From Nocardioides conyzicola (GTDB taxonomy: Bacteria; Actinomycetota; Actinomycetes; Propionibacteriales; Nocardioidaceae), in NCBI RefSeq assembly GCF_039543825.1, contig NZ_BAABKM010000002.1, forward strand, positions 1,148,133 to 1,212,132: a stretch of 64,000 nucleotides of DNA, read 5' to 3'. Below the pieces are notes generated by a model. That model did not search any database, was not told where the DNA came from, and worked only from the letters and a program-made list of their open reading frames with translations. Shown here piece by piece: positions 8,579 through 18,001 of the stretch (its first letter is position 1; each line of letters opens with the position of its first letter). Both the position numbers and the translations under genes were made by a program.

Positions 8579-9161
8579 CCGTGGTCCCGCCCGACGACTT
8601 GCCGGCGATCTCGTCGACCACGTCGAGGAGCGTCTGCTTGCTCGGGATGTCGCCGGAGATGACCGCGGCGACGCGACCCTCGGCGTCGAGCACGATCGTG
8701 GTCGGGATGGCCGCCATCGGCGCCTTGCCGGCGAACGCCAGCGCGGCCTTGCCCTGCACGTCGTAGATCGACGGGTAGTCGGCCCCGACGCTCTTCATGA
8801 ACGCCAGCCCGTTGTCGGCGCTCGAGTCACGGATGTTGATGCCCAGGAACGCGGCCTCGTCGCCGAGCTCCTTGGCCGCCTTCGACAGCATCGGCATCTC
8901 GGAGCGGCACGGGCCACAGCCGGACCACCACTTGTTCACGACCAGCACCTGGCCGCGGTAGTCCTTCGAGTCGATCGGGTCGCCGGTGAGCGACGTGCCC
9001 GTGAACTCGACGGCGCCGTCGCGGTCGGACGGGTCGATCACCCGGACCTGGCCGTCCCCACTGATGAAGCCCTTGTTGCCGGTCTCGCCGAGCGAGGTGC
9101 AGGCGGTCAGGGCGAGCAGCAGCGGCGCGGCGCACCCGACGAGGATCCCCTTCAGGGTCAC
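8571..9161 (-). CDS. TlpA/ResA-like thioredoxin-fold lipoprotein
   Basis: 196-residue exported thiol-disulfide oxidoreductase, the likely reductant of apocytochrome c fed by CcdA. A signal peptide ends in the lipobox LTAC, giving a lipid-anchored C21. The thioredoxin-fold active site is WWSGCGPCRSE with C82 and C85. A cis-proline loop appears as AAIPTTIVLD. The GTG at 9161 overlaps the stop of the upstream phosphatase gene (GTGA). Position directly before ccdA-resB-ccsB supports the ResA role. Confidence 0.9.
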   Translation of the reverse strand: MTLKGILVGCAAPLLLALTACTSLGETGNKGFISGDGQVRVIDPSDRDGAVEFTGTSLTGDPIDSKDYRGQVLVVNKWWSGCGPCRSEMPMLSKAAKELGDEAAFLGINIRDSSADNGLAFMKSVGADYPSIYDVQGKAALAFAGKAPMAAIPTTIVLDAEGRVAAVISGDIPSKQTLLDVVDEIAGKSSGGTTDG

Positions 9162-9856
9162 GGACGCTGCTCCTCGGGTGCCCCGCCGGCGGAGAACGGC
9201 GCCTTCTTGTCCTTGAGCGGGATCAGGTCGCCGGCCGGCTCCGAGTAGCTCACCTGCGTGATCCGGTCGCCGACGAAGTGCAGGGACGTCAGCGAGCACA
9301 GCGTGCACTGCCGCCGACGCGGGTCGTGCAGCTGGCGGCGGCCCTCGACGTGCAGGCGCGTGGTCCAGATCGGCAGCTGGTGGGAGACGATCACGGCCTC
9401 GTGGCCGACGGCGGCGGCGCGGGCGTCCTCGACCGCGGCCATCATCCGGGCGACGATCTGCTTGTGCGGCTCGCCCCACGACGGCGTGACGGGGTTGTAG
9501 AAGTGCCGCCAGATGCTGGGCCGCTTGATGATCGACCAGGCGCCCTGGCCGAAGCTCAGGCCCTCGAGCTTGTTGCCCGACTCGATCACCCGGTCGTCGG
9601 TGACGATCTCCAGGCCGCGCGCGGCCGCGAGCGGACGGGCGGTCTCCTGCGCCCGCTCCAGCGGCGAGGCCCGCAGGTGCACGATGTCGCGGTCGCCGAT
9701 GCTCTCCGCGATCCGCTCGGCCATCCGGTTGCCGAGCGCCGAGAGGTGGAAGCCGTCGCGGCGTCCGTAGAGGATGCCCTCCGGGTTGTGCACCTCGCCG
9801 TGGCGCAGCAGGTGCACGATCGTGTCGGGGCTGTGCTGGTTCTCTGGGAGGCTCAC
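9158..9856 (-). CDS. histidine phosphatase family protein
   Basis: 232-residue branch-1 histidine phosphatase. The catalytic motif LLRHGEV has H19 as the phospho-acceptor, and a second conserved histidine is in IVSHQLP, near residue 167. Annotators often call such proteins phosphoglycerate mutase, but the substrate is unknown. The GTG start at 9856 is 10 bp after hemL and the stop overlaps the thioredoxin lipoprotein start. It is thus part of one run from hemL to ccsB, linking haem supply and cytochrome c assembly. The C-terminus is basic and Pro-rich. Confidence 0.85.
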   Translation of the reverse strand: MSLPENQHSPDTIVHLLRHGEVHNPEGILYGRRDGFHLSALGNRMAERIAESIGDRDIVHLRASPLERAQETARPLAAARGLEIVTDDRVIESGNKLEGLSFGQGAWSIIKRPSIWRHFYNPVTPSWGEPHKQIVARMMAAVEDARAAAVGHEAVIVSHQLPIWTTRLHVEGRRQLHDPRRRQCTLCSLTSLHFVGDRITQVSYSEPAGDLIPLKDKKAPFSAGGAPEEQRP

Positions 9857-9866
9857 TGGGTCTCTC

Positions 9867-11189
9867 CTACGCCTGGGCGGCGGCGGCCGCACGGGCTGCG
9901 TCGGGCAGCGCGTCGAGCACGGTCTGCACGGCGCGGTCGTCGTGGGCGGCGGACAGGAACCACGCCTCGTACGCCGACGGCGGGAGGTAGACCCCGGCGT
10001 CGAGCATCGCGTGGAAGAAGGCGGCGTACGCCGTGGAGTCGGTGCGCGACGCATCCGTGAAGTCGCGGACCGTGCCCTCGGCGAAGAAGACCGAGAACAT
10101 CGTGCCGGTGGACTGCACGACGTGGGCGACGCCGGCCTTGCTCAGGGCGTCGGACGCCGCGGCCTTGATCGTGTCGGCCGCGGCCCCGATGTGGTCGTAG
10201 ACCTCGTCGGTCGCGAGCCGGAGCGTCGCGAGCCCGGCCGTGGTGGCGATGGGGTTCCCGGACAGGGTGCCGGCCTGGTAGACGGGGCCCTCCGGGGCGA
10301 GGTGCGACATGACGTCGGCCCGGCCCCCGAACGCCGCGGCCGGGAAGCCACCGCCCATCACCTTGCCGAAGGTCATCAGGTCCGGACGCCAGCCCTCGAC
10401 GGCCCCGTCGAGTCCCCACTGACCCAGCTTGCTGGCGCGGAAGCCGGTCATCACCTCGTCGCTGACGAAGAGCGCGCCGTACCGGCTGCAGGTCTCCGCC
10501 AGGAAGGCGTTGAAGCCGGGCTCGGGCGGGACGACGCCCATGTTGCCGGGCGCGGCCTCGGTGATGAGGCAGGCGATCCGGTCGGGGTACTCGGCGAAGA
10601 CCTTCTCGACCGCGGCCCGGTCGTTGTAGGGCAGCACCAGGGTCAGCTCGGTCGACGAGACCGGGACCCCCGGGGTGCCGGGGAGCGCGAACGTCGCCAG
10701 GCCCGAGCCGGCGGAGGCCAGCAGGGAGTCGACGTGACCGTGGTAGCAGCCGGCGAACTTCACGATGACGTCGCGACCGGTGAAGCCGCGGGCCAAGCGG
10801 ATCGCCGACATGGTCGCCTCGGTGCCCGACGACACGAAGCGGACCCGCTCGACCGGGGTGCGGCCGACGATCTCCTCGGCGAGCTGGACCTCCGGCTCGG
10901 TGGGGGTGCCGTACGACGTACCGCGGGCGACCGCCTCCGCGACCCGGGCCTGCACCTCGGGGTGGGCGTGCCCGAGCAGCATCGGGCCCCAGGAGCAGAT
11001 GAGGTCGACGTACTCGTTGCCGTCGACGTCGGTCAGCCAGGCGCCGGCCGCTGACCGGATGAACCGCGGGGTGCCGCCGACCGCGTTGAACGCCCGCACC
11101 GGCGAGTTCACCCCTCCCGGGGTCACCGCCAGTGCCCGCTCGAAGAGCGCGGCGCTCGCGGTGGTCTCAGGGGTGGGTCGGCCGGTCAC
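9867..11189 (-). CDS. hemL: glutamate-1-semialdehyde 2,1-aminomutase
   Basis: PLP-dependent aminomutase that makes 5-aminolevulinate from glutamate-1-semialdehyde, the product of hemA. 440 residues, class III aminotransferase fold. PLP-binding lysine K276 is in [12 protein letters not shown] and the conserved SDEVMTGFR lies at about 243-251. The N-terminal [10 protein letters not shown] (about 25-34) is typical of HemL. The GTG at 11189 is preferred because family homology starts a few residues later. It is separated from the other hem genes at 14.4-19.3 kb by the transglycosylase and HNH genes. Confidence 0.95.
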   Translation of the reverse strand: MTGRPTPETTASAALFERALAVTPGGVNSPVRAFNAVGGTPRFIRSAAGAWLTDVDGNEYVDLICSWGPMLLGHAHPEVQARVAEAVARGTSYGTPTEPEVQLAEEIVGRTPVERVRFVSSGTEATMSAIRLARGFTGRDVIVKFAGCYHGHVDSLLASAGSGLATFALPGTPGVPVSSTELTLVLPYNDRAAVEKVFAEYPDRIACLITEAAPGNMGVVPPEPGFNAFLAETCSRYGALFVSDEVMTGFRASKLGQWGLDGAVEGWRPDLMTFGKVMGGGFPAAAFGGRADVMSHLAPEGPVYQAGTLSGNPIATTAGLATLRLATDEVYDHIGAAADTIKAAASDALSKAGVAHVVQSTGTMFSVFFAEGTVRDFTDASRTDSTAYAAFFHAMLDAGVYLPPSAYEAWFLSAAHDDRAVQTVLDALPDAARAAAAAQA

Positions 11190-11373
11190 CGGCCCATTGT
11201 CCCCGAGCGCACCAACCGGCTCCCGGCGAGGTCCCCCACGAGCGCGAGGGGGGTGGGCCAGACCACGTCCCGGCCGGATCGCCATGGCCATGGAGAACGT
11301 GTTTCACCGTCATGACCTGCGGGAATGGTCGTCTCACGAGTGAACGGCTGCACGGCTCCGCCCAGCGACGTAC

Positions 11374-11401
11374 CGTAACCGGTGAGGGGCTCGGTCGTTT
11401 G
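11374..11401 (+). promoter_or_regulatory. candidate BldN-type sigma promoter
   Basis: CGTAAC at 11374-11379 is followed after 16 nt by CGTTTG (then A) at 11396-11401. The Streptomyces sigma-BldN consensus, as I recall it, is CGTAAC-N16-CGTTGA; the -35 is exact and the -10 matches in its first four bases. It points at the transglycosylase gene starting 60 bp downstream. The regulator proposed is the ECF sigma at 23102. Confidence 0.45.
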
Positions 11402-11461
11402 ACGTCCGTCACACGGGGTGCGGGGAGCACGCCGAGTCCGAGGGAGCAGGAGCACAGGGAA

Positions 11462-12649
11462 ATGACCAGGTCCACAGCGCGCTTCGGTCGCGGCCACAAG
11501 ATCATGGCCCTCGTTCCGCTGGCCGTCCTCTCGATCGCCTGGACCGCGAGCATCGCGACGACCGGCGCCGGCACCGCCCTCGCCGACGCGAACACCGACC
11601 ACACCCTGCCAGACGGGACCAGCCTCCCGACGGAGGCCATCGAGGCCCCCGCCAGCGTCTCGGCAGCGGGCGGCGTCGCCCCCGGCATCACCGGCGACGC
11701 CCAGCAGGCGGTCGCGACCGCCTCGACCTCCGGCATCCCGGCCGCCGCGCTCGCGGCCTACCAGCGGGCCGAGACCGTCATCAACTCCGCCGATGACCGC
11801 TGCCACCTGTCGTGGCAGCTGATCGCCGCGATCGGCCGGGTCGAGTCCGACCACGGCCGCACCAACGGCAACTCGCTCGACAGCAAGGGCGTCGCCGAGC
11901 CCGGCATCTTCGGTCCCCCGCTGAGCGGCGCCGACGGCACGAGCAAGATCGCCGATACCGACGCCGGGCAGTACGACGCGGACAGCACCTGGGACCGCGC
12001 GGTCGGCCCGATGCAGTTCATCCCCTCCACCTGGTCGGTGGTGGGCGTGGACGCCGACGGCGACGGCCAGCGCAACCCGCAGGACGTGGACGACGCGGCG
12101 CTCGCCACCGCCGTCTACCTCTGCTCCGGCGGCGACGACCTCAGCACCACGGCGGGCCAGCGTGCCGCCGTCTACCGCTACAACCACAGCCAGTCGTACG
12201 TCGACCTCGTGCTGTCGATCATGGCGGCCTACCTCGACGGCGAGTTCACCTCCGTGCCCAACGGCGTCACCTCCGCCGGGTACGTCGTCCCGCAGCTGCC
12301 CGGCGCGACCGGTGGCGGCGGTGGCAAGTCGCACCACGGCGGCAAGCACCACCCTGGCAAGGGCCCCGGCGGCGGCAACGACAACGGTGGCACCAGCCAG
12401 CCCAGCACATCGCCGACGACCTCGCCGACCCAGCACCCGAGCACCCCGGCCGTCCCCACCGACGGCCCGAAGGTGCCGCTGCCCACGCTGACGCTGCCGC
12501 CGCTGCCCTCCACCTCGGTCGGCCCGGTCGACCAGCTGCTCACCGAGGTCCAGGCCCGCGCCCAGTGCCTGCTCGACGGCTACGTCGACAACCCGCTCAA
12601 GAGCGACGACCCGTACGACCAGTGCGTGTACGCGTACACGCACCACTGA
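11462..12649 (+). CDS. secreted lytic murein transglycosylase
   Basis: 395-residue exported peptidoglycan hydrolase. An N-terminal signal peptide (about residues 1-40, with hydrophobic MALVPLAVLSIAW) is followed by an SLT/MltB-type domain at about 95-265. The catalytic glutamate is E128 in AIGRVESDHGR, and VGPMQFIPSTW is the family's substrate-groove motif. The domain is followed by a Gly/His/Lys stretch, a Pro/Ser/Thr linker, and a short C-terminal segment with two cysteines. The ATG at 11462 begins the signal peptide. The 272-bp gap upstream holds a candidate BldN-type promoter. Confidence 0.88.
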   Translation: MTRSTARFGRGHKIMALVPLAVLSIAWTASIATTGAGTALADANTDHTLPDGTSLPTEAIEAPASVSAAGGVAPGITGDAQQAVATASTSGIPAAALAAYQRAETVINSADDRCHLSWQLIAAIGRVESDHGRTNGNSLDSKGVAEPGIFGPPLSGADGTSKIADTDAGQYDADSTWDRAVGPMQFIPSTWSVVGVDADGDGQRNPQDVDDAALATAVYLCSGGDDLSTTAGQRAAVYRYNHSQSYVDLVLSIMAAYLDGEFTSVPNGVTSAGYVVPQLPGATGGGGGKSHHGGKHHPGKGPGGGNDNGGTSQPSTSPTTSPTQHPSTPAVPTDGPKVPLPTLTLPPLPSTSVGPVDQLLTEVQARAQCLLDGYVDNPLKSDDPYDQCVYAYTHH

Positions 12650-12671
12650 CGGAGGACGCGTCAGGCCCGCA

Positions 12672-12768
12672 CTGTCGGTCGGCTGCGGGTCCGCTCGGGT
12701 CGGCCGCCGACAGGCGATGACAGCGGGTACGGCGGGTAGCTGGTTGCGGTCCGCGCCCGGCTTTCCGG
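12672..12768 (+). repeat. direct repeat, copy 1
   Basis: 97-bp copy containing CTGCGGGTCCGCTCGGGT, GGGTACGGCGGG and GCCCGGCTTTCCG in order. It matches the copy beginning at 12790 at most positions, offset by 118 bp, with scattered substitutions and a few short indels. Confidence 0.75.
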
Positions 12769-12789
12769 TGGTCGAGCAGCGAGCGTCGT

Positions 12790-12885
12790 CTGTCAGTGGG
12801 CTGCGGGTCCGCTCGGGTAGGCCGCCGATAGGCAGCAACGCCGGGTACGGCGGGCAGCGGGTTGCGGTCGCCGCCCGGCTTTCCG
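12790..12885 (+). repeat. direct repeat, copy 2
   Basis: Second copy of the roughly 97-bp unit, containing the same ordered blocks CTGCGGGTCCGCTCGGGT, GGGTACGGCGGG and GCCCGGCTTTCCG. The blocks are well kept while the sequence between them drifts, so the duplication is not recent. Confidence 0.75.
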
Positions 12886-13013
12886 ACCGCCGGCAACCAC
12901 CCACCGGCGGCCGCGAAGAATCCTTCGGAAGTATTTCTGGAAAGTGTCCACATCCCGGTCAAAACAAGGGTTCTGAGCACCTGACTGTCGGTGGCCAGTG
13001 CTTGGCTAGACCC

Positions 13014-14270
13014 ATGAGCGAAGGCCAGGACACCACTCGATCCGGGGAGTCGTACGACTCGCCGGACCAGGTGCTGGCCGCGCTCCACGACCGCCACCTG
13101 GTGGTGAACCAAGCAGAGATCGACAAGCTGCACCTGGCCGTGCAGTGGGCGGTCATGAACCCCACCGACACCCTGGACGATGCCGCCACCGTGGACGGCA
13201 CCCAGGGCGAGCTTGCGGTCGCCGGACCTGGTGCGCCGTTGGTGGCGGAGTTCTGCGTCGGTGACCTCGCCCTCGCGTTGGGCATGTCGACCGACGCCGG
13301 CAGGACCTACCTGGGTGATGCGGTCGAGATCCGCTACCGGCTCCCGAAGATCTGGGCCGCGGTGACGTCGGGTCGGGTGCAGGTCTGGAAGGCCCGCAAG
13401 ATCGCGCAGGCCACCAAGCCGCTGTGCCGTGACGGTGCGCGTCACGTGGACGCCCACCTGGCCCACTACGTGGGGCGGTGTTCGTTCGCGCAGATCGACC
13501 GGGCCGTCGAGGACGCCATCAGGCTCTTCGACCCCGAGCTCGCGGAGAAGCGGCGCCGGGAGGCCGCGGACGAACGCTGCCTGGATGTGGACCTGGACCA
13601 GGTGTCCTTCAACGGCACCGTCCACGTCGACGGGGAGCTCGACCTGGCGGATGCGATCGACTTCAACGACGCCATCACCGCCGGCGCCAAAGAGCTCGCC
13701 GCCCTCGGCTCCACCGAATCGTTGAACGTGCGCCGGTCCATGGCCGCCGGGGCGCTCGCCCGCCGCGAGCTGACCCTCGACCTCACGACGGAAGAGCGGC
13801 CGGCCCCGCGGAAGCGGGAACTGGTGATCTACGTGCACCTGTCGGAGGCAGGTGTCGCGGGTGTCGAGAACACCCGGTCCGCCGTGTCGGTCGACCAGGT
13901 GAAGGGCTGGTGCACCGGCACCAACACCAAGGTGATCATCCGCCCGGTCATCGACCTCAACGAAGACCTGTCGACGGACGCCTACCGACCGACCGAGGCG
14001 ACGCGCGAGCAGGCGGTGCTGACCAACGCGACCTGCGTGTTCCCGCACTGCACCCGACCAGCAAGACCGGCCGACCTCGACCATCTCGAGAACTTCGACG
14101 GCACCAACACCGAGTCCCCCAACCTCGCGCCCCTCTGTCGGGGTCACCACCGGTACAAGACCCACGGCGGCTGGACCGTGCGACGGACCGGACCCACGAC
14201 CTTCACCTGGACCACCCCGTACGGGTACTCCTACGCCTGGGACACCACCCACACCCGACATACCCGCTGA
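13014..14270 (+). CDS. DUF222/HNH endonuclease domain protein (13E12 repeat family)
   Basis: 418 residues. The N-terminal and central part (about 10-300) matches the DUF222 layout. The C-terminal HNH nuclease-like module has CVFPHCTRPARPADLDHL, then NLAPLCRGHHRYKTHGGW, giving a Zn-binding Cys set and the DH and HH catalytic core. This family occurs in many diverged copies in Mycobacterium and Nocardioides; function is unproven and it is often treated as a selfish or mobile gene. The ATG at 13014 opens the conserved region. It follows the repeat-bearing gap and is closed by a strong hairpin at 14276. Confidence 0.88.
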   Translation: MSEGQDTTRSGESYDSPDQVLAALHDRHLVVNQAEIDKLHLAVQWAVMNPTDTLDDAATVDGTQGELAVAGPGAPLVAEFCVGDLALALGMSTDAGRTYLGDAVEIRYRLPKIWAAVTSGRVQVWKARKIAQATKPLCRDGARHVDAHLAHYVGRCSFAQIDRAVEDAIRLFDPELAEKRRREAADERCLDVDLDQVSFNGTVHVDGELDLADAIDFNDAITAGAKELAALGSTESLNVRRSMAAGALARRELTLDLTTEERPAPRKRELVIYVHLSEAGVAGVENTRSAVSVDQVKGWCTGTNTKVIIRPVIDLNEDLSTDAYRPTEATREQAVLTNATCVFPHCTRPARPADLDHLENFDGTNTESPNLAPLCRGHHRYKTHGGWTVRRTGPTTFTWTTPYGYSYAWDTTHTRHTR

Positions 14271-14275
14271 CCACA

Positions 14276-14298
14276 CCCCGCCGGCACCGCCGGCGGGG
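14276..14298. terminator. perfect GC hairpin between HNH gene and hemB
   Basis: CCCCGCCGGC-ACC-GCCGGCGGGG: a 10-bp perfect stem with a 3-nt loop, just after the HNH stop. No T tract, as is common for actinobacterial terminators. It can serve both the HNH gene and the convergent hem operon. Confidence 0.7.
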
Positions 14299-14382
14299 CC
14301 ACACCCATGTCGAGGCTGCTACGTCCGGTCGATCCGCACCAGGACGCCGCGCTCGTGCTGCCGCACCTCGACGACGCTCAGC

Positions 14383-15396
14383 TCATCGGGACGCAGCCGC
14401 TCGCATCAGCCGGGCGGCCTCGGCGGCCCAGTAGGTGAGCACGATGTCGGCGCCGGCCCGGCGGATCGACGTGAGCGTCTCGAAGATCGCGGCCTCGCGG
14501 TCGATCCAGCCGTTAGCCGCGGCGGCCTCGACCATGGCGTACTCGCCGGAGATGTTGTAGGCCGCGACCGGTACGTCGACGGCGGCGCGGACCCGCTGCA
14601 CCACGTCGAGGTAGGCCAGCGCCGGCTTGACCATCACGATGTCGGCGCCCTCGGCGACGTCGAGCAGTGCCTCCCGGACGCCCTCGCGGGCGTTGCCGGG
14701 GTCCTGCTGGTAGGTGCGCCGGTCGCCCTCGAGCGACGAGTCGACGGCCTCGCGGAAGGGACCGAAGAAGGCGGAGGCGTACTTCGCGGAGTAGGCCAGG
14801 ATCGAGACGTCGGTGTGTTCGGCGTCGTCGAGCGCGGCCCGGATCACCGCGACCTGGCCGTCCATCATGCCGCTGGGGCCGACCATGTCGACGCCGGCGT
14901 GGGCCTGCGCGCGCGCCATCTCGGCGTACGCCGCCAGCGTGCGGTCGTTGTCGACCCTGCCGTCCGCCGTCAGCACGCCGCAGTGACCGTGGTCGGTGAA
15001 CTCGTCGAGGCACAGGTCGCTCATCACCGTGAGCGCGTCGCCGACCTCGGCGACCACGTCGGTGATCGCGAGGTTGAGGACGCCGGCGGGGTCGATGCCG
15101 CCCGAGCCGGTGGCGTCCTTGGTCTCGGGGATCCCGAAGAGCATGACGCCGCCGAGCCCGAGGTCGGCGGCCTCGGCCACCGCCTTGAGCAGGGAGTCGC
15201 GGGTGTGCTGGACGACACCGGGCATCGACGAGATCGGCTTCGGCTCGGCGAGTCCCTCACGGACGAAGAGCGGCAGCACGAGCTGGCGCGCCTCGAGCGA
15301 CGTCTCCCCGACCATCCGGCGCAGGGCCGGGGTGGTGCGCAGCCGTCGTGGCCGGACCAGGGGTCCGGCCACCGGGGGGACGTCGCGCTCGGTCAC
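14383..15396 (-). CDS. hemB: delta-aminolevulinic acid dehydratase (porphobilinogen synthase)
   Basis: Condenses two 5-aminolevulinate to porphobilinogen. 337 residues, TIM barrel. The two active-site lysines are in [13 protein letters not shown] and [12 protein letters not shown], in the last 140 residues. The metal-site region reads [17 protein letters not shown], with cysteines as in zinc-dependent forms. The GTG at 15396 overlaps the stop of the cobA/hemD fusion (GTGA), so this is the last gene of rex-hemA-hemC-hemD-hemB. Confidence 0.95.
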   Translation of the reverse strand: MTERDVPPVAGPLVRPRRLRTTPALRRMVGETSLEARQLVLPLFVREGLAEPKPISSMPGVVQHTRDSLLKAVAEAADLGLGGVMLFGIPETKDATGSGGIDPAGVLNLAITDVVAEVGDALTVMSDLCLDEFTDHGHCGVLTADGRVDNDRTLAAYAEMARAQAHAGVDMVGPSGMMDGQVAVIRAALDDAEHTDVSILAYSAKYASAFFGPFREAVDSSLEGDRRTYQQDPGNAREGVREALLDVAEGADIVMVKPALAYLDVVQRVRAAVDVPVAAYNISGEYAMVEAAAANGWIDREAAIFETLTSIRRAGADIVLTYWAAEAARLMRAAASR

Positions 15397-17045
15397 TCCG
15401 CGCGCACCCGTCGCCGGGCCGACGGCTTGCGCTCGGACGGCTTGGTCACCGGCTGGCCGGCCTCGACGAGCGAGGCGCGACGGGCCGCACCGAAGTCGGC
15501 GAGCGCGTCGACGAGCTCCTCGACGTCCGGGCGGCTGGCCAGGACGTCGACGCGCAGGCCGTGCTCCTCGGCGGTCTTGGCCGTGGCGGGGCCGATCACC
15601 GCGATGATCGTCGAGGCGTGCGGCTTGCCGGCGATGCCGACCAGGTTGCGCACCGTCGAGGACGAGGTGAAGACCACGGCGTCGAACTTGCCGGTCTTGA
15701 TCGCATCGCGGGTCTCGGGCGGCGGCGGAGCCGCCCGGACGGTGCGGTAGGCCGTGACGTCGTCGCACTCCCAGCCCAGGTCGATCAGGCCGGCGACGAG
15801 GTTCTCGGTGGCGATGTCGGCGCGGGGCAGGAAGACCCGGTTGATCGGGTCGAGCGCCTCGTCATACTCCGGCCAGTCCGCCAGCAGCCCGGCAGCGGAC
15901 TGCTCACCGGACGGCACCAGGTCGGCGCGCAGGCCCCACTGGCCGATCGCCTCGGCGGTCTTGTCGCCGACCGCCGCGATCTTGAGACCGGAGAAGGCAC
16001 GGGCGTCGAGGCCGTACTCCTCGAACTTCTCGCGCACCGCCTTCACCGCGTTGACCGAGGTGAAGGCGATCCACTCGTAGCGGCCCTCGACCAGGCCGCG
16101 GACGGCCTTGTCCATCTGCAGCGGGTTGCGGGGCGGCTCGACGGAGATCGTGGGGACCTCGTCCGGCACGGCGCCGTAGCCGCGCAGCCGCTCGGAGAGC
16201 GAGCCCGCCTGCTCCTTGGTGCGGGGCACCAGGACCCGCCAGCCGAAGAGCGACTTGGTCTCGAACCACGACAGCGTCTCGCGCAGGTCGACGACGTCAC
16301 CGACGACGGTCACCGCGGGCGGCGCCATCCGGGCGGTCCGGGCGTCGGCCGCGATCCGCTCGAGGGTGGAGGTCACCGTGGTCTGCTCGGTGGTGGTGCC
16401 GACCCGGGTCATCGCGACCGGGGTCTGCGCCGACCGGCCGGCGGCGACGAGCGCCTTGGCGATGTCACCGATCTGGCCGACGGCCGACAGCAGCACCAGG
16501 GTGCGCTTGTCGGCGTACTGGCTCCAGTCGACCTTGTCGCCACAGGTGACGACGGCGACCTCACGGTGGTCCTTCGTCGTCAGCGGGATGCCGGCGTACG
16601 CCGGGACGGCGTTGACCGACGAGACGCCGGGGACGATCTCGAAGGCGAGGTCCGCCTTGACGCACGCCTGCGCCTCCTCAGGCCCGGAGGCGTAGAGGAA
16701 CGGGTCACCGGACAACAGCCGGACGACGCGCTGGCCCTTCTTGGCGTGCCGTACGACGACCTTGCCGCGCGCGGCGTGCGTCAGCGGCTGGCCGTCCTCG
16801 CCGAAGCCGCCGTCGACGATCTCGGGGCCGACCGGCTCCGCGTCGGCATCGGCGGACACCGGCAGGTCGAGGACCTGTCGGATCAGCTCGGCGTGCTCGG
16901 GCACCTCGGTCACCACGACGTCGGCGCGGCGCAGCAGCTCGACGGCGCGCACCGTCAGCAGGCCCGGGTCGCCGGGGCCGCTGCCGACGAACGACACCCA
17001 GCCGCGCGGCAGGCTCTGGTTCGGGCTGGTCTTGGCTCGGGTCAT
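15393..17045 (-). CDS. hemD: bifunctional uroporphyrinogen-III C-methyltransferase / uroporphyrinogen-III synthase
   Basis: 550-residue fusion. Residues about 14-250 are a CobA/SUMT-type SAM methyltransferase: [12 protein letters not shown] near the N-terminus, [12 protein letters not shown] and [19 protein letters not shown] in the middle. Residues about 268-520 are a HemD synthase domain ([37 protein letters not shown]). One polypeptide therefore closes the tetrapyrrole ring and can methylate it towards precorrin-2 (sirohaem/cobalamin branch). The C-terminal tail is basic. Both ends overlap neighbours by 4 bp. This fusion is known in actinobacteria. Confidence 0.93.
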   Translation of the reverse strand: MTRAKTSPNQSLPRGWVSFVGSGPGDPGLLTVRAVELLRRADVVVTEVPEHAELIRQVLDLPVSADADAEPVGPEIVDGGFGEDGQPLTHAARGKVVVRHAKKGQRVVRLLSGDPFLYASGPEEAQACVKADLAFEIVPGVSSVNAVPAYAGIPLTTKDHREVAVVTCGDKVDWSQYADKRTLVLLSAVGQIGDIAKALVAAGRSAQTPVAMTRVGTTTEQTTVTSTLERIAADARTARMAPPAVTVVGDVVDLRETLSWFETKSLFGWRVLVPRTKEQAGSLSERLRGYGAVPDEVPTISVEPPRNPLQMDKAVRGLVEGRYEWIAFTSVNAVKAVREKFEEYGLDARAFSGLKIAAVGDKTAEAIGQWGLRADLVPSGEQSAAGLLADWPEYDEALDPINRVFLPRADIATENLVAGLIDLGWECDDVTAYRTVRAAPPPPETRDAIKTGKFDAVVFTSSSTVRNLVGIAGKPHASTIIAVIGPATAKTAEEHGLRVDVLASRPDVEELVDALADFGAARRASLVEAGQPVTKPSERKPSARRRVRAE

Positions 17046-18001
17046 GCGTTAGGCACCTTGTCTAGCGAGTCGTTCGTTGGTTGCGTCAGGTCAGCAGCGC
17101 CGTCGGCGAGCATCTCCTTCGCGAGCCGGTCACCGACGCCCGCGGCGTCGGCGGGATCCCCGGTGGCGGACATCCGCACCGAGAGCCCCCCGTCGGGTGA
17201 CAGGGCGATCGCCCGCACCCACAGCTCCTCGCCGTCGTCGCCCTCGACCATGTCGGCCAGGGCTCCGATCGGCGCGGAGCAGCCTCCTTCAAGCGTCGCG
17301 AGCACGGCTCGCTCCGCCTCGACCGCGGCGCGGGTCCGCGGGTCGTCCAGTGCCTCGCGCAGCTGAGCCGCAAGGTCGTCATCGGTGCGGCACTCGACCG
17401 CGAGCGCGCCCTGGCCGGGGGCCGGGAGCATCTGCAGCGGGTCGAGCACCTCGGTCGCCTCGGCAAGCCGGCCCAGTCGCGCCAGGCCGGCGCGGGCGAG
17501 CACGACGGCGTCGTACTCGCCGGACCGGACCTTCGCGATCCGGGTGTCCACGTTGCCGCGGACGCCCACGACCTCGACGCCGAGCCCGAGCGCGTGCAGC
17601 TGGGCGGCACGGCGCGGCGACCCGGTGCCGACGCGGCTGCCCACGGGCAGCTCGCCGAGCGTCAGGCCGTCGCGGGCGACGACGACGTCGCGCGGGTCCT
17701 CGCGGGTGGGTACGGCGGCGAGGGTGATGCCCTCGGCGGCGTACGTCGGCAGGTCCTTGAGCGAGTGCACGGCGACGTCGACGCGGCCGTCGAGCAGCGC
17801 GTCGCGCAGCGCGCTGACGAAGACGCCGGTGGACGAGGCGCCGGCGATCGGCGTGCCCGCGGCCTGGCTGCGGTCGCCCTCGGTGCTGATCTCGACCAGC
17901 TCGACCTCGCGACCGAGGCGCGCGGCGATCTGGTCGGCGACCAGCTGGGACTGGGTGGTGGCGAGGACCGAGGCTCGGGTCCCGACGCGAACGGCGCTCA
18001 T
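17042..18001 (-). CDS. hemC: hydroxymethylbilane synthase (porphobilinogen deaminase)
   Basis: Polymerises four porphobilinogen units to hydroxymethylbilane. 319 residues. The dipyrromethane-cofactor cysteine is C241 in LEGGCSAPIG. The N-terminal GTRASVLATTQSQLVAD and HSLKDLPT, and GSPRRAAQL with the substrate-binding arginines, are all present. The ATG at 18001 overlaps the hemA stop (ATGA) and the stop overlaps the hemD start, so hemA-C-D-B are read as one coupled unit. Confidence 0.95.
   Translation of the reverse strand: MSAVRVGTRASVLATTQSQLVADQIAARLGREVELVEISTEGDRSQAAGTPIAGASSTGVFVSALRDALLDGRVDVAVHSLKDLPTYAAEGITLAAVPTREDPRDVVVARDGLTLGELPVGSRVGTGSPRRAAQLHALGLGVEVVGVRGNVDTRIAKVRSGEYDAVVLARAGLARLGRLAEATEVLDPLQMLPAPGQGALAVECRTDDDLAAQLREALDDPRTRAAVEAERAVLATLEGGCSAPIGALADMVEGDDGEELWVRAIALSPDGGLSVRMSATGDPADAAGVGDRLAKEMLADGAADLTQPTNDSLDKVPNA

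Larger units (their letters stand above)
12650..13013. other. 364-bp gap holding two repeat copies and an AT-richer promoter-like stretch
   Basis: No convincing gene. Two degenerate direct repeats occupy 12672-12768 and 12790-12885. From about 12914 to 12975 the sequence is much richer in A and T than its surroundings (GAAGTATTTCTGGAAAGTG), which suggests the promoter of the DUF222/HNH gene. The repeats and their position just before a 13E12-type gene suggest a recurrent element that travels with this gene family. Confidence 0.6.

Noticed and set aside
11190..11461. Possible cyclic di-AMP (ydaO-type) riboswitch before the transglycosylase gene
   Set aside because: Such riboswitches often precede cell-wall hydrolase genes and disA is nearby, but I could not find the conserved core; the gap is better explained by a promoter.
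12650..14298. Insertion sequence around the HNH gene
   Set aside because: The repeats are direct, not terminal inverted repeats, no transposase is present and no target-site duplication was seen.
14319..14387. Short minus-strand frame just after hemB (about 22 codons, ending VRIDRT)
   Set aside because: Looks protein-like but has no start codon of its own and is too short to judge; could be a remnant of a gene cut by the DUF222/HNH insertion, not enough to annotate.
15348..17366. A 672-codon plus-strand frame opposite the hem genes
   Set aside because: Mirror of hemD/hemC; no conserved motif and typical antisense composition.
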